Source of the DNA: Hansfordia pulvinata
Taxonomy: Eukaryota; Ascomycota; Sordariomycetes; Xylariales
Assembly (NCBI GenBank): GCA_006538405.1
Contig: BJKQ01000009.1
Span: forward strand, 1,746,001 to 1,810,000
Reading direction: 5' to 3'
Length of the DNA stretch: 64,000 nt
The notes below the pieces were generated by a model, which had not been told where the DNA came from, made no database searches, and saw only the letters and a list, made by a program, of their open reading frames with translations. Each line of letters begins with the position of its first letter. The first letter of the stretch is position 1. The translations under genes were made by a program, and so were the position numbers. Shown one piece after another: positions 48,601 to 61,582 of the stretch.

Positions 48601-50667
48601 TGACTGCAGGCCCGAGATGCTATCTCATCGAGGGGGGGGGGGTGAGAGGGGGGCTAGGGCAGAGCGAGAAGGATCCCCTCAAGCGTGGGGACAAGCGCGC
48701 ACCGCACCACCTCCAGACTGGGCCCGGTCCCTCGTCCATGTTTACGAGCAGGTGTCTTTTGTGTCCAGCGCCAATGCCCCGTTCCCTTGTCATCTGAGTC
48801 ATTACAATACCTACTACCTGCCTATCTAACGAATCTACCACCTGGGACATGGACGACCTAGCGGCTGCCCGCCCACTCCTTCGCGATTGCGGGTGCTGGT
48901 GGGCGGGCAAGCCCGTGTTCGGGTCAGGCCTGGCCCGGAACTCGGATATGGCCAGATGCGAGCGTAGGGACGTCGAGTTCCGACCATTCGCGAGGCGCGG
49001 CGAAGAGCCTCTACGCATGGACAGTGAGAGCACACAACCGCTACCAGACAACCCCACGGAGCATTCTCCATGCGGCAGGCATGCTCACTTCCGGCGGGGG
49101 AGGGCCTCGGTGGGTGATTCTGGAAACCAAAGTGGCAAGCCTGGCAACCTGGGCCGAGCGGTTTGCCTGGTGGCTACTTGGGCGTGGGTAGGTAAGATAG
49201 GTAAGGTAGGTAGGTAGGTACGCAGGTAGCTGCCTGCCTTATCGCCCCAGACAGGGCCGGCGAAGGGACGAGGTGTGTTTGAGATTCGTACCGGCAGGAT
49301 TCAGAGAGAATCGACACCGAACTGTCTCTGTGACAAAATAGGTGGACTGCTCGCCACGCCAACGGCTTCCTGGCCCCCCGCCCCCCCCCCCTCTCTCCCT
49401 CGTCTCGCCTCCGGGGTGCCCATTGTGGAAGAGCTTCCGACCAGAACAAGTCGGGCTTGGAGAGCTTTGTCTGGACTGCCTCGGGTTCCCGGTGCCTGAC
49501 CCGACCGGAGCCCGACAACTGACTTGGTGTTCGCCAACCTTGAGTTTAAAATCTTGAGGGGGGGGCCGTTAAGGTAGGGAAACGGGGAGAGAGAGTAGGA
49601 CTCAAGACACGAGAGCATCGCAACCACAACGCGGCCGGTCTGTACAGGCTAGCCCTCTTGTGGAGAATATGCTATTACGGGTCTGGCGCCAGGCACTAAC
49701 TCATCGACTTGGGCTTGTCTTGCCCTATGTCGGGTCGCCGGCTCGCGCCATCTCTAACTCCAGACTCGTGGTGAAATGCGATGGTGAACTTTCTAAACTA
49801 ACAACTTAGCCCGCGTCCCGCAGGGCTGGCCGGCCGGCCTGCCCCAGTCGTGCCCGTTAGGTACCATCGCCTCGTTCCGGCTGACCTTGACCCAAAACGA
49901 CAAAAGTCGCTAGGCCGGGCAGGGTGGCAGGCCACCGCCCAAATGGATCTCTAGTCTTGTCTTGGGGGTTGCGAGCTAATAAAAAGCAAGTCTCGAGGCG
50001 CACGCCAGCCCATAGCCCGTATTGTACTCCACCTCTGGAGACTCCGCCCTGTCCGACTGCCCGGGTCGACTTGCGCGTGGTCCGTAGGGCGTTCGCTAGC
50101 AGCGCCTGTGAGTTGGCAGACGCCCTTCTCCAGCGACACGCCGAGGGCTTGTTCTGTCAAACGAGGATAGCGAAAGAATCTCTCTGGTCAGAGTTGATGG
50201 ATGGAATTATTTTCTTCATCTATCTACAAGTTCGAGTGGGGGCTGTCCAAAAGGATATCATTGGCTTGACAAGTTGCTTAATTTCCAAAACCCATCGACA
50301 CGGCCGATACAGGCCTTCGAGCTGTGGAAAGCTCGGCACCTATCAAGTACAGGCAAAGCCATCTCGCGACCAGAAGGATGGAGGTGGGAAACAGGTATTC
50401 GCATGACAAGAACAGAACAAATCCCAAATCCACTCAAAGGTCGAGCACTTCGCCTTTGGCGCGCTTTCGCGCTATGCTTCCCAAAACACCCCCAAATCAA
50501 TCGACGCCCGCCGGAAAAGAACAGTGATGAAAGAGAAAAACCCCCCAGTGTCTAAGAAATGGCGTCCCAGAAACTCCTCATGCAGTCGTAATCGTGTCGC
50601 ATTTTGTCCCAGACCCCGTCCACAGAAAAAAACGGTCCGACTCAGCCTGGCCAGGCGGCTGGGAAGC
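45673..50667. other. 5-kb gene-poor stretch
   Basis: No supported gene. TACTCGTA/TACGAGTA copies lie at 46444, 46768 and 47269. TAGGTA-type tracts lie near 47217-47234, 47490-47517 and 49187-49229, and a TACGGAGTA lies at 47915-47923. Frames such as 45949-46452, 47521-47943 and 49924-50406 (plus) have no domains and compete with frames on the other strand. Confidence 0.55.
49187..49229. repeat. (TAGG)n-type imperfect tract
   Basis: An imperfect run of TAGGTA/AAGGTA units ending GTAGGTAGGTAGGTACGCAG. It is the longest example of the dispersed TAGGTAGGTACC family in the window. Confidence 0.85.
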
Positions 50668-51644
50668 TCAGTGTTGCTTGATCATCCCCGGAGATGCTGG
50701 CAGTGACACGGGCGTTTGAGGGTATTCAAAGTTGAACTCGGAGCCGTTGGAGGAGCCGTAGGAAAGCGGTGGTGTCTGATATGGGATCCGATCAGCTACG
50801 GAAGGTTCGCGGGTCGCGCACTTGGCTACTCACATGAGGGCCCTGGGGGCTGTGCTCATAGTAACCGCCAGCGTAACCATAGTTCATGCCGTAGGCCCCG
50901 GAGATGGGCTCCTCGGGGTATGCCTCTCGCTTGACCTCGGCGGCCTCGCTGAAGTGCGACATGGAGGGAAGGGTGACGGTATTTACGGGGGCCATGTAAC
51001 TCTGGTAGACACCGGCGGTCGTGATGGGCGTGGGCATGTGGTGGTAGTAGGGCGACTGGGCCTCGTAGGAGGAAGGATAAGAGTCCTGCGAGGGGTAGGC
51101 CTGGTAGGGCAGGTAGGTAGGGCTGGTGGAGCGGTCCCTCTCGTCGTAGGCCTGCTGGTAGACCAGCTCGTCGTCCGAGTGCATGGGCGGGGTGTACTGT
51201 TGGGTGGGCTGGTGGACGGGCTGGTGGTGGGACTTGGGCGAGGTCAGGCCTCGGGAGTGCGGCTTTGCGGTGGGCGAGAGGCTCTTCTTAGCAGAGGCCT
51301 TGGTCGGCTTCTCGGGAGGGGGGAGCCCTCGGAAGAACCGGCGCGTCTCTCGAGGTCTTCAAGGCGCTTCTTGAGCTTCTTGCCTTTAGAAAGAGTCAGT
51401 AATCGCGTCCTGCTTTTTCGGACTGCTGGGCAGCCGCCTAGGCAGATGGGGGTAGACACGCACGGTAGTTGCGCTGGGCAATGCGGTTCTGGATTCTCCT
51501 CCTCTCCGCGAGATCTGAGATCTTGGTCCAGTCTTCATCGGGGTTTGCCGAGGTCGAGTAAGCACTGCTGGTGCCGTGTGCCGCGTACTGCCTCGGGGGA
51601 GGTACGGCGTATGCGTACTGCTGGTTGGGGTTGATGGTATACAT
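50668..51644 (-). CDS. bZIP transcription factor with NYRKK basic region, one frame break
   Basis: Fungal bZIP transcription factor, about 279 residues, not of the AP-1 type. Exons 51644-51464, 51383-50834 and 50775-50668. The start is MYTINPNQQYAYAVPPPRQY. The basic region AERRRIQNRIAQRNYR is split by intron 1 and continues KKLKKRLEDLERRAGSSEGS. The leucine-zipper part is short. One base is missing in the six-G run 51318-51323 (plus strand); with it the frame continues PPPEKPTKASAKKSLSP and joins the open frame MHSDDELVYQQAYDERDRST. The C-terminal half is rich in Tyr, Pro and Ser (a likely activation domain). The final exon, after an intron with GTGAGTAG, GCTGATC and ATCAG, encodes TPPLSYGSSNGSEFNFEYPQ and ends MIKQH. 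Skipping that intron would give a different tail ending FRS. Target genes are unknown. Confidence 0.87.
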
Positions 51645-52624
51645 CTTGGGCGGCCGGGTTGGTGAGACTTGATAAGCAGATATAAGTGGAAGTAACTCTG
51701 GGTCGGCCTGAGAGCTGAGGCGTGGGAGGTCGAGGAGGGGGGCTCCGCAGAGTCTTATAATCTGACAGATGTTGCTCTGAGTGAGCAGAGATGATCTCAG
51801 ATGTTCCGTTGATCTTGGGAGCAGAGGTAGAGTGGCGGATGGTGTAAGTGAAGGGGGAGAGGGGGATGATAAATATATGCCGTGAGGGTGGGCCGCGGGA
51901 CAGCTTGGTTAGCCTTACACGCCCGCCGGTGCGCATATGTCAAGCCAGCCAGCCCAGCCCAGCCCAGCAGAGCAGCCCTCAGCCCAGGCGGCCGGCGTAG
52001 ACATGGATGGATGGATGCCGGGCTTCAGACGCCAGCCCAAGGTACCTACCTTAACCAGCAGATTGCGGCCGGGACTGGAGATCCGGGCCAGGCCAGGCCC
52101 GCCAGGTACGGACTACCTTTGCGCTGCTGGGGCCGCCATGACGAGCCCACTTGGGCCAGCGGCGAGGTCACTTGCGAGCAGGACACGGCGCGCTACTCTC
52201 GCTCCCAGCACTGCCCATGCGAGGACAGGACGGGGCATGGATGGGGCAGGGGATGGGATGGGATGGGATGAGTATCTGAATGGTCCCTGTACGCGATACG
52301 GTACGAGGACGGGTGGGCTGAAGGGGGCCGGAGGGTACGCGGGCTGGCGGTGCTCGTGGCCGCCTGGGGTCCGTACCACCGCTGGGGGCGGCCTTGGTCG
52401 ACGGTGGCTAATCAAAGTATCCTGGCGGCCTGTTGGTCCCGTACACACCGCGATGGGGGACGTACGGAGACATGATCATGTGTCCGTGCCTGTACCCGTA
52501 CCCCGTACGAAGGACTTGGGTGCCTGGGCAGACGCAGACACAGACACGCCCCCCGGCGTTGCACCTGTGTTCCCCCCTCTCTTTTCTTCCCCCTGTTTCC
52601 CACGAGGACGGAGCCAGACTGGGG

Positions 52625-52651
52625 GGACAGGACAGGACAGGACAGGACAGG
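52625..52651. repeat. (GGACA)5 pentanucleotide repeat
   Basis: Five tandem GGACA units in non-coding DNA. Confidence 0.93.
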
Positions 52652-53189
52652 CGTGGGTGAACGACGTCGTCTCGACGCCTTGCTTGGTGGTGCTCGGGCA
52701 AAGAGGCGGGAACGGGGGCGCATGGACGCTGGGCGTTGGGAGGTGGGACGTGCAGGGCGGGCAGGGATTCTCGCATCCCGGCGACCCAAGGCGCTCGCAG
52801 CGGGGCCCTTGCGCGTCCGCCTTTTGGGGGTGTGACGGTGGTGGGCGCGGTGCCGGCTGTGGGCGGGCTCTGGGAGGTATCTGGGCTGGGCGGCCCAGTG
52901 CGCGCGGGGGCTTGGGGCGACGCCGCTCAATCCGCAAGAGGCGGGCGACGGACCCCTGCGAAACCAGGCTGGGTCGAGTTAGCCTCCCAGCCGGCAGGGG
53001 TCGTCGTAGGTCAAGAGGATTCGCAATGCCTGTGTCGGCCAGTGTGCGCCGCCGTGGGTGGTCAACGGCTACCCCCAGCAGGGCAGGGCGCGCCCCACAT
53101 GACAAGGCCTTGGCTGGGTGCTCTGCGATCCTCCGACTTTTCTAAAATGGTTGCATCGTGGGCGTGGGCGTGGGCGAGCGAGCGAGCGG

Positions 53190-53213
53190 TACGGGAGTAC
53201 GGGAGTACGGGAG
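53190..53213. repeat. Three tandem copies of TACGGGAG
   Basis: A perfect octamer repeated three times. The unit differs by little from the dispersed TACGAGTA and TACGGAGTA motifs, suggesting a local expansion of the same sequence family. Confidence 0.9.
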
Positions 53214-56200
53214 ATGCGAAGCTGGCAGGTACGAGTGCTTGTAGCTGGGCGGGGGAGGGGGGTGGCGATAGACGAAGACCAAGACTGAGGTAGGTACGAC
53301 GGGAGTATGGGATGGGGACCTGGGTACTTCGACCTCAGGTCGTGCCCGGCCCTTCATTCATCAATGTTCCATGCCCCGATACTCGCACCTCTGGCAGGTA
53401 CGGGCCGGCTATCATGGGTATCCGCGGGTTTTCACCAGTCCTCCACTCCACGCCCTCCTGGCTTCATAGGTAGGTATGGCGCTTCTCGGTTCGTCAGGGT
53501 GGCACGGTACCGATCGGGGGTACCTACCGACCGCCCCTACCAAATAGATGGATCTCCCTGGCTGCCATCCATCGAGGACCGTCCACAGTACGAATGGGCC
53601 GAAGGGGGGTGTCGGGGTCAATACCCTGAAAGCGGCCTACATGTACTCGCACCAGACTGATGCGAACCGGGCTAATTCTCGTGCCGGGGGGCAAGTTGCC
53701 AGAGCCAGGTACCGAAACCCACCGAGGCCGCTGTTCGCCACCTACAATCGCGGGTGGACAGGTACGGGTACCTTGGTGCCTTGCCTGGACTCCTCCTCAC
53801 ACCGACGCTGGGGTCGTGTCTCGACACCTCGCCGTCTACTATACTCGCCGCTCATCATGGCTTCTCGGTGAGCCTCCCGTTGCTGGCCGTCGATCGGGAG
53901 GAGCCCCAAACATGGCTGCCTGCCGCGCTCCAGGGCTTCGGCTCACAATGCCTGGTCTGCCGCCGCAGGCTGCCACCCGCGTTGCCCATGGCTGGCGGCG
54001 TTTGCTGACCGACACGACACGGTGGGAGGCGGATGAGGATGGCATCGACATCACGGTCGAGAATAGATCGCCATCTGACGTTCAATGGAGAGAGCCACGG
54101 AGTGCGAGAGCACCACGTGCCATCGACACTCTCGCTGTCGTCTGGCTGGGCCTCTCACACCCGGTCGTGGCCAGACGTCTGGGTGGCTGCCTGCTGGCAC
54201 CGAGTCCGAGCCGCCAAGACGTGCTGTGTTGTTCGACATGTCTGTCTGCGAGATGCCTCTTTCGATCCGGAGCCGTGGTTGTTCATCATCACCGTCCGCC
54301 TGTCCATACCTCATCTACAACCACGCATCAAATATCCCCAGACACGAGGTGCTGAGCCACGCGAACAATAGACCTTCGACGCCGCCTCGTCACTCGATTC
54401 GGCAATGCTGTCTATCCCAGCCCCACCAAGCTGCCTTTGGGTCAAGTTCAACGGCCGCGCCGCACGCCCGCCACAGCCCCCGTCCGCAGCAGCTACTCAA
54501 CCAAGTGCCGGCGGCGGCTTGCCAGAATCTACAAGCACAACCTCCAGAGCCGACCGGGCGCGAGACGCTGCGAGCCTGAGTCTATTCCGGAACCCGCATT
54601 CGCCATCTACGAGCACGTGTGCCTCAAGCGCTCCGGCTTGACAAATCTCGTGTCCCCAGGCTGGGCGCCCACCGCCGCCGGTGCCGTCCCTACTTCAGGG
54701 TCCTAGATGGAATCATGCATGCCCGTTTCCTTTCCAATCGCCTCAGACCTCTGGATACCTTGGTGGTCAGGGCTGTCTTCACTGAGCCACTGCCAACAAG
54801 CCAGCTTACTGTTGCAGGGCGTTGCACACAAGCCTCGCCCCGCCATCGACTCGCTGCCCATCGAGCGTCACACGCCGGATCGGGAGAGGTTGCTCGCCGC
54901 CGGCCGGAGCTCTCGGGGCACACGCGCGCAAGCCGGGGGGCTACGAGCATGGCCGAGGCGGCCTATCGTCACTGACACCACCCCCCCGGACAAGTACACA
55001 CGCACAAGGGGCATGATTTAGAATGAGTATGCCTCTTCGCTGTCGAGCACAGCACGGAGATAGGAGGAAGAGGGAGAGAATCGCGGCTCCGCGCGGTGCG
55101 AGGCCTAATTACCTTGCCTGCCTACCTTACCTACTAGTACGGGTATCTATCTGCTCGTACGTACACCCCCCCTGCCACACTTTGGCCCTTTCCAAGTCAA
55201 GCCAAGTCTGCCACCCCACCAGGCGCGTGGGCTGTGCTGTGCTACTACCCCATATGTCGTCTTCACAGCCTCGAATCAAACACGGCCTTTGGCGAGATTG
55301 CTTGCAAATTGGGGCCCAAGGACGCCATGGGGGCGGGCTGCATACGAGTAGACGCGGGTTAATTATAACCACCAACCCGGGGCTGCTGCGACCGCGACTC
55401 TACCTTTCCGAGGGGCAGGCTTGCATTAGGGGCGCTCGCGGACGCTAGCAGTCATGAGCAGCAGCCCACCACCAACCTACGAGTACCTAATGAGGTAGCG
55501 ACGAGAACGATACGACGGGAGTACTGATGTCGTATGCAGACTGACGGGGCCGTCCGCGGGTGGAAACACGCGACCGGAGGAGGAGGGCGGAGGGCAGCTG
55601 CTCAACCAGAGCCAGCCCTGTGAGGCAGAGAGGCTCGCACTCCGCGTGCCGTACGAGTAATGCGACCGCCGTGCTGAACATCGCAATTGGGGGCCGGTAC
55701 GAACGAGCCGGATCCCTTCCCCCCTTTGCACTCTGATGGAAGCTGAACCGCGGAATGATGAGCTCCACGTTCGAGGAGGGTCCCGAGAAGTCCTAGCTGA
55801 GCAGCAAGCGGGGCCCGCATTCTTCATCTTGGCCGAGATTCATTCTTGCTCTTCTCCGAGGATATTCACCCAAAGGTTAGGTGTCGAGGACACAGGAATC
55901 TGCGAGACGCCCTCCACGCGACTCTCGCGTGCGCGTCTGGCGACTCGGGGTGCCGGTGCTAGGAGAGTTGGGCTAGTCGATAGAGCAGCGCGACCTGTTC
56001 CCTCCAGAGCCTTGTTTCCCCTTCTGGTCCTGTCAGGGTTTGGCTGGCGCCAGCCACCGCCCTGCCAGTCCCGACTCGCGGCAAGGCTGGAGCTTAACAT
56101 GGCTGATTTCAGATTCGCCTCCGCCGGCTTTCGGGCTCTCCCCTATCTGGAGCTACCGTCTCGAGCTGGGGTGGGCAGACGACACGCCGGCGCAGACCAA

Positions 56201-56412
56201 GTTCGCCGAGCTTGTACCTCCGACGATTCCGAGCCATCATCTCCTCCCGTCGCAGCAGGGCAGCGGCGGCGGCCATCTCGATTGGCGCGTGCCGCGGGGG
56301 AGAACCCGGGAAAGACTCCGTATCGTGTGGACCGCCGTGCGGTCGTGGCATTGCTGCCGCTAGCTGAAGTGACGGACAGGGCTGGCCAGGGATTCTGGCA
56401 AGACAGGCCGCA

Positions 56413-56440
56413 AGCCAGCCAGCCAGCCAGCCAGCCAGCC
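56413..56440. repeat. (AGCC)7 tetranucleotide repeat
   Basis: Seven perfect AGCC units in non-coding DNA. Confidence 0.95.
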
Positions 56441-57855
56441 AACCAGGCGCAGCAGAGGTTCTTCCTTCGGCCCCCCGGACAACAGCTGGGGATTGTTTGC
56501 GTCATGGGTTCGTTCGGCATCGGCTGCTCGCCGACAGAGCTGGAGCACTTTTGCACACTGCGGCGGCGCACAAGTGGGCGGTGCGTAGCCATCCATGCCC
56601 AACCACGGCGGACACACTTGCAGCAACGGCTCGACGATTCCACGGAGCCCGAGGTTGACCCCCTTTGGCCCGCGGTCGAAGAGCTGTGAAGGCGGCCGGC
56701 GGATAGTCGCACGGCTGCGCACCATCACACGTGCTCGCACGAGTATTCGGGGGAGGAGGGGTGGGGGTGGGAGACCGGCAAATCAGAAGCGCCACCCATC
56801 CGACCCAAAGCACGAGTCGTACCCAGATGGGGACCTGGCCATCCCGCCTTTTCCCTTAGCGCCGGGCAAGCGTGGGCAGTGGTGTGTGTCGTCGTGTGCC
56901 GCTGTGGTGGTGGTGGTGGGCCTCCCCCCTTTTTAGCGTGCAGTGCGAGTACAGCTCAGCCTTATGAGCCCACACGCACATCCGTACTCCGTACATGCGC
57001 AAGTCGGTCCTACTAACTCGAGGTTCCCTGTGGGCTACAAAGTCGCTTGCATGAGGCAGTGGGAACAGGCACCTTCCAGATCCCCGGTGCCCCGTTGGCT
57101 CCCACCGCAAGAGCGGCGCCGACCGCCGGCGGGGGCTGCGAGTATCTGATAGGCCGGGGAAGCTTTACCACGACGAGCATGAGTTCGGGTATGCTCTGGC
57201 GCACCCGTCTGCTGATCTTGGGGCGCCGCTTTCGCCCATTTACGAGCACCTTCCCAACCCTCGTGTCTAGGCACACTAGGACCTCACCTTGTTGCAAAGC
57301 GCAAGGGTCAAGGGGGAGGCGCGGCGCGGTTGGCCGATAAGGCCGCACCCGAGGATCCGGTCGGGATAGCATCAAGTCAATAGCGTCATGGAGATGGCAG
57401 ACATGCTTTCTTCTGTTCGCCATCAGTTTTCGAGGGTCGGGTCTTCGAGACGATCAGGGTCGTATGGGCCCGCCGTAGCGGAGACTCAATCGCGGAGACT
57501 TTTGATGTCTTGTCTTGCCTTTTTTTTTTCTTTTCTCTCTCTCTATCTCTCTCTCCCCCCCTGCACCCCTTTCTTCTGATTCTGCCTACTGATGGCGCGA
57601 CCGCCTGTCAGAATCTCTGCAGAACAGGCTTGACAGAGTGCGAGAAGCTTTCCTTTGATTGCCTGTAATCTGGAAGGGCCCAGTCACGCGGTCCTGCGCT
57701 TGGACCCGGGTGGGCTTCTGTACCACCGTCTCCAGCGCGCTTGTCTGCAAAGACGCTCCGGCCCAGCCCTACGAGCACAGTACATGCAGGCGGACACAGC
57801 CCAGTACTCGAGCGAAAGGGTGCTAGGGAATGGCCCGCGGACGGGTACTGCGCGG

Positions 57856-57872
57856 GCGCGCGCGCGCGCGCG
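57856..57872. repeat. (GC)8 dinucleotide run
   Basis: Uninterrupted alternating GC immediately before TACGAGCC. Alternating purine-pyrimidine DNA of this kind can adopt Z-form. Confidence 0.9.
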
Positions 57873-60800
57873 TACGAGCCCATCGGATGGCCGGGGCTCG
57901 ACTTCGGCCGAGTCTGGAGGGGTGGAATCAGCATCCATGGCAGGCTTCCCCTTTCGACTCGTGCTAACGGGGTGGACGGCGGGGAGCTACCCAAGGACAG
58001 CCCTACTGTGTACGGGATAGCCTGCTGGCAACAATCAGCCTTCTTATCCTTCTCCTTCTTCGAGTGCCACAGAGTAATGAAGAGCACGTTCACGAGCAGA
58101 GACGGCCGGGGTCCCCACCTGCGCGGCTTGTTATTAGGCTACGGGAGATCAAGCTGGCTCGACTCAAAAATCCTTCTCGCTTGACGGGCGTTTTCCAGAT
58201 TCCCTACTGGAGAGACCAGCGCCGCCGCCCACACCGGCGGAGCAAGACGCGGCGCCAGGTCGCTCTACGGCAACCAGATCCTGACGCGCTGCCACCCTTT
58301 CCCACCTCGTCTTTTGCCATGCCAATCGGAAATGACCCGAGGCGAGCACCCAGGGCCGCCGGGTGCTTGACGAGAGAGCAAGCACGGCGTCTCGTCTGGC
58401 GCACGGAGTCTATCCTCTGCGAGCGCCTCCTCTCCCGCGACACATCAAGGCGTCCCTCGGCGCCGGGTCGCGAGATTTGTCTAGCGGAAGGATCGGCCAC
58501 ACGCAGGCTGCGGCGGCGCGTGATGTTTGCGCACATTTATTCCGAAGGTCGTCTGCGAAGCGCTTCAGCTGGCTGGAGGACCCGGCCGCCGCAGGCCCCT
58601 TTCGGCGTTCAATCTGACGATTGCAGACGCGATCGCCACGTTGTCTGCGGCGATGCCACCACCCCCCTCCCCCCCATGCCCCCCCTTCTTCCTGCCCGAT
58701 GCCGTGGCCTCCACAAAATGGACAAAGAGGGTGCTGATGCTGATGCAAGAAGCTTAGGGCCGACAGGCCATACCTCTCCTTGCGGTTCTAAGCCCCCTGT
58801 TAAGGTTCTGACCTCACGCCTGGTCAGTGCCCCCCGTCGGGAGCTGGCTACCTTAGCGGGCCCGGACGGCGAAAGGAGGTGTGGTTTACGAGTACCTACT
58901 AGTACGCTGGCCTGCATCGACGGTCAGGTTCCTTGTCTGTGGCGGCACATGCTATTGGACACAGCCGTGGCTGTAATAACAGGGCCTGTATCTGGGAGCA
59001 AGGGCGGGCACCCAGCCGGGACTCGCTAGGCTCGGGGCACTCAGCCGAAGCTGAAACCCTCGATCAGTCTGGCCAGACGAGACAAATGCCTCGAAGTCGG
59101 GCGGGCAGTCAGACAGACAGAAGACAGGCCGCCAGCCCTACGACAATGGCTCGACCCCGAAGGCCGGCGCCTCTTGGCCAGCACACATGTAATGGCCGGG
59201 CCGGATTTGTCAACCTTGGCGCCGCCTTCCCGGGTGGACGTGCGCCATGAACGTACGGGGCAGCACATGGCGAGGATCAGAAGCGATTGCCCTCGTCCGG
59301 CATGCTAACACAGATGCCGGCTCGCGCGTCGCTGGAGAGTCGCCCGGGACCGAGGCAGGCAGGGTGCGAAGCTGAAGTCTCCCCAGGGCCTGCTGCGCTG
59401 ATCGCAGCCGGATCAGTGATGAGGGGGCGACCGCATTCGCTAGAGCATTGCCGTAAAGGGGGCAAGCGCTGCAGCCGCGGGTAGGGTGTCGGGCATCATC
59501 TGTTTGCGCGCAGTGCCTACAATCAAACACGGAGGATTTCCTGGGGCGGCGGTGGCGGCGCGGCGAGACGGTGAGGGCAGGTGAGGAGGGTACCTAGTAA
59601 GGTGAGCGACCTGGGCGGGGACCGCTCGCTCTGGTCCTCTTCCCACCCGGAGCGTCCGCAGCGCCAATCGCTCTGCCGTGGTCACAGGATGATAAGGCCG
59701 TGAAGTAGTCGCATCGGGGAAAACACCAGGATACCGGTACTGACTGGCGAACGCTGGTCGAAAAGCGAGCGGCGCGTTTCTGCAGTGGGGTGGTCGGGTT
59801 TTCGCTAACTGGATGCTGGCAAGGTCGAAAACGCCGGGCCGCGGACGGTGAAGCTATCACACATGCCCGGCCCATTACGGGCAAGGACTACTTGGATGGA
59901 ATTTTTGTCGGACGGGCAGCTTCGACAGGCGCACCGGCTGCGTCTCCGGGTCTCGCATTGGATGGATCCAAGCCGACGAGTCAAGTAGCTCGTTGTATCG
60001 GCAGCCACGATCCGCCTTGCAAATGAGTATGCCTATGTCCATCTGTCCGCACGGGTCTGAAGTGAGCCAAGAAACATCAGGTACGTTCCCCAGCCGAGCC
60101 GACCATCTAAAGGGAGCCATTTCTAGACTTCCACTACAGAGTGGGAGGTTTTGCATCGCGTTTTTGTGCTGGCTTGGACGGCGTGATTGAACGTATTCCC
60201 TTGTATCTCCGCTGAGCTACTGGAGATACGATCCCTCAGGCAATTCCTTTGCCACAAGACTTTGAATCTGCCAGGTACCTCCCTGTACCCTCCACCCAAT
60301 GCAGGTGCACGACTTGCATGGAGGCGGGGAAGGGCGGACGCCCTCAACAATTGGAGCACTAGGTACATAGGTACAAGGTGTGCCAAGGGTTTGGGTTGGA
60401 CGACTCCACGGGCACGCATCGAGACGGGCAGCGCCCACAATTCACCATCCACCATCCACCATCCGCCCTCATGATCCGGGGCAAACGCGCCCATCCACCC
60501 GCCTCAAGCGCCGACCCCCTCCGGGACCAGCCTACCCGACTACCCGCACACCTCGATTCGCTCGCCACCAGCGCAGAGGGATCTCCGGCCGGCCCCCTTG
60601 CCGAACACACCATCATGCGACGAGTCCTGCCTCCATTCGCGTCCTCGCACACCCCATCGCCAGGCACTGCCCCGTCCCGATTTCATCCGCCAGATAACTC
60701 CATCTACCTGGTCTTGCTGGCGACCCAGGTCGGACCCCAATACCCCATCCCTCGACCTGTCTATATGCCGTGATTACGAGTACGGAGTAATGGGCTCAAC

Positions 60801-61582
60801 TGATGCGGTCTCGGGCTCTTTGTTCTTGGCCGACAGGCAACAGTCGCCGGCATGCAGCAATAACCACCCGCACATCCATCTCCGGACGTTCCGGGGTGTC
60901 TTGGGCGGGTGGGTTTTCGGGGACAGCAGGGCGCAGATCACACTACGAGTACTCGGCAGGCAAACCCCTAGCGCGACAAGAGTCGCCGTGTTGACTGGCC
61001 CCCTGTTCGAGAAACGAGCGCGTGCGGACAGGACAGCACTGCGGACCACCTCAGACGCTGCAGGTTGCCGGGCTTGGGCTCATTGTGCAAAGCTGGTGCT
61101 ACCCGCGGTTGTGGTTCCTTCTCTCTGGGTCGCGTCGCCGGGCTCTCCAAGCTGGGGACGGACCGTAAGATGTAAGACGGGCAGCGGCCGTCCCTGCGAG
61201 TACCTGTCTGCTGGGAATGCCAAGCCCGCCTCCCGTGGTGGGCACATGGCCATGGGCTGCTACCGCTACTTACCTACCGTTGCAGCCACTGACAGATGCG
61301 CGGTTCCTTGGCGTCCAGGCCTGCTTCGTCACGTAGGGCTGAAGACTGTCTTCCGAGGCAGACCTTCCCCACAATACCGGCCCATCTGCTCCCAAGCAGA
61401 CCCGAGCGCAGAACACAGGGGGAATGGGAAAGGCCGGAGGCATCATGATTGCACGATACAACGCGAAAGCGCCCCGCACAACCTCGAGCCGACTTGCTCT
61501 CCCCTTGTTCACATGCTGGGCTGCGCCTTTAGCAGGACCGCATTGCCTCCTTGGGACATTCAGTCACCTGGTCTCCTTTTTC

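Noticed and set aside
51937..53145. 402-codon open frame on the plus strand
   Set aside because: Gly/Arg-rich chance frame in GC-rich repeats, including the GGACA tract, with competing antiparallel frames.
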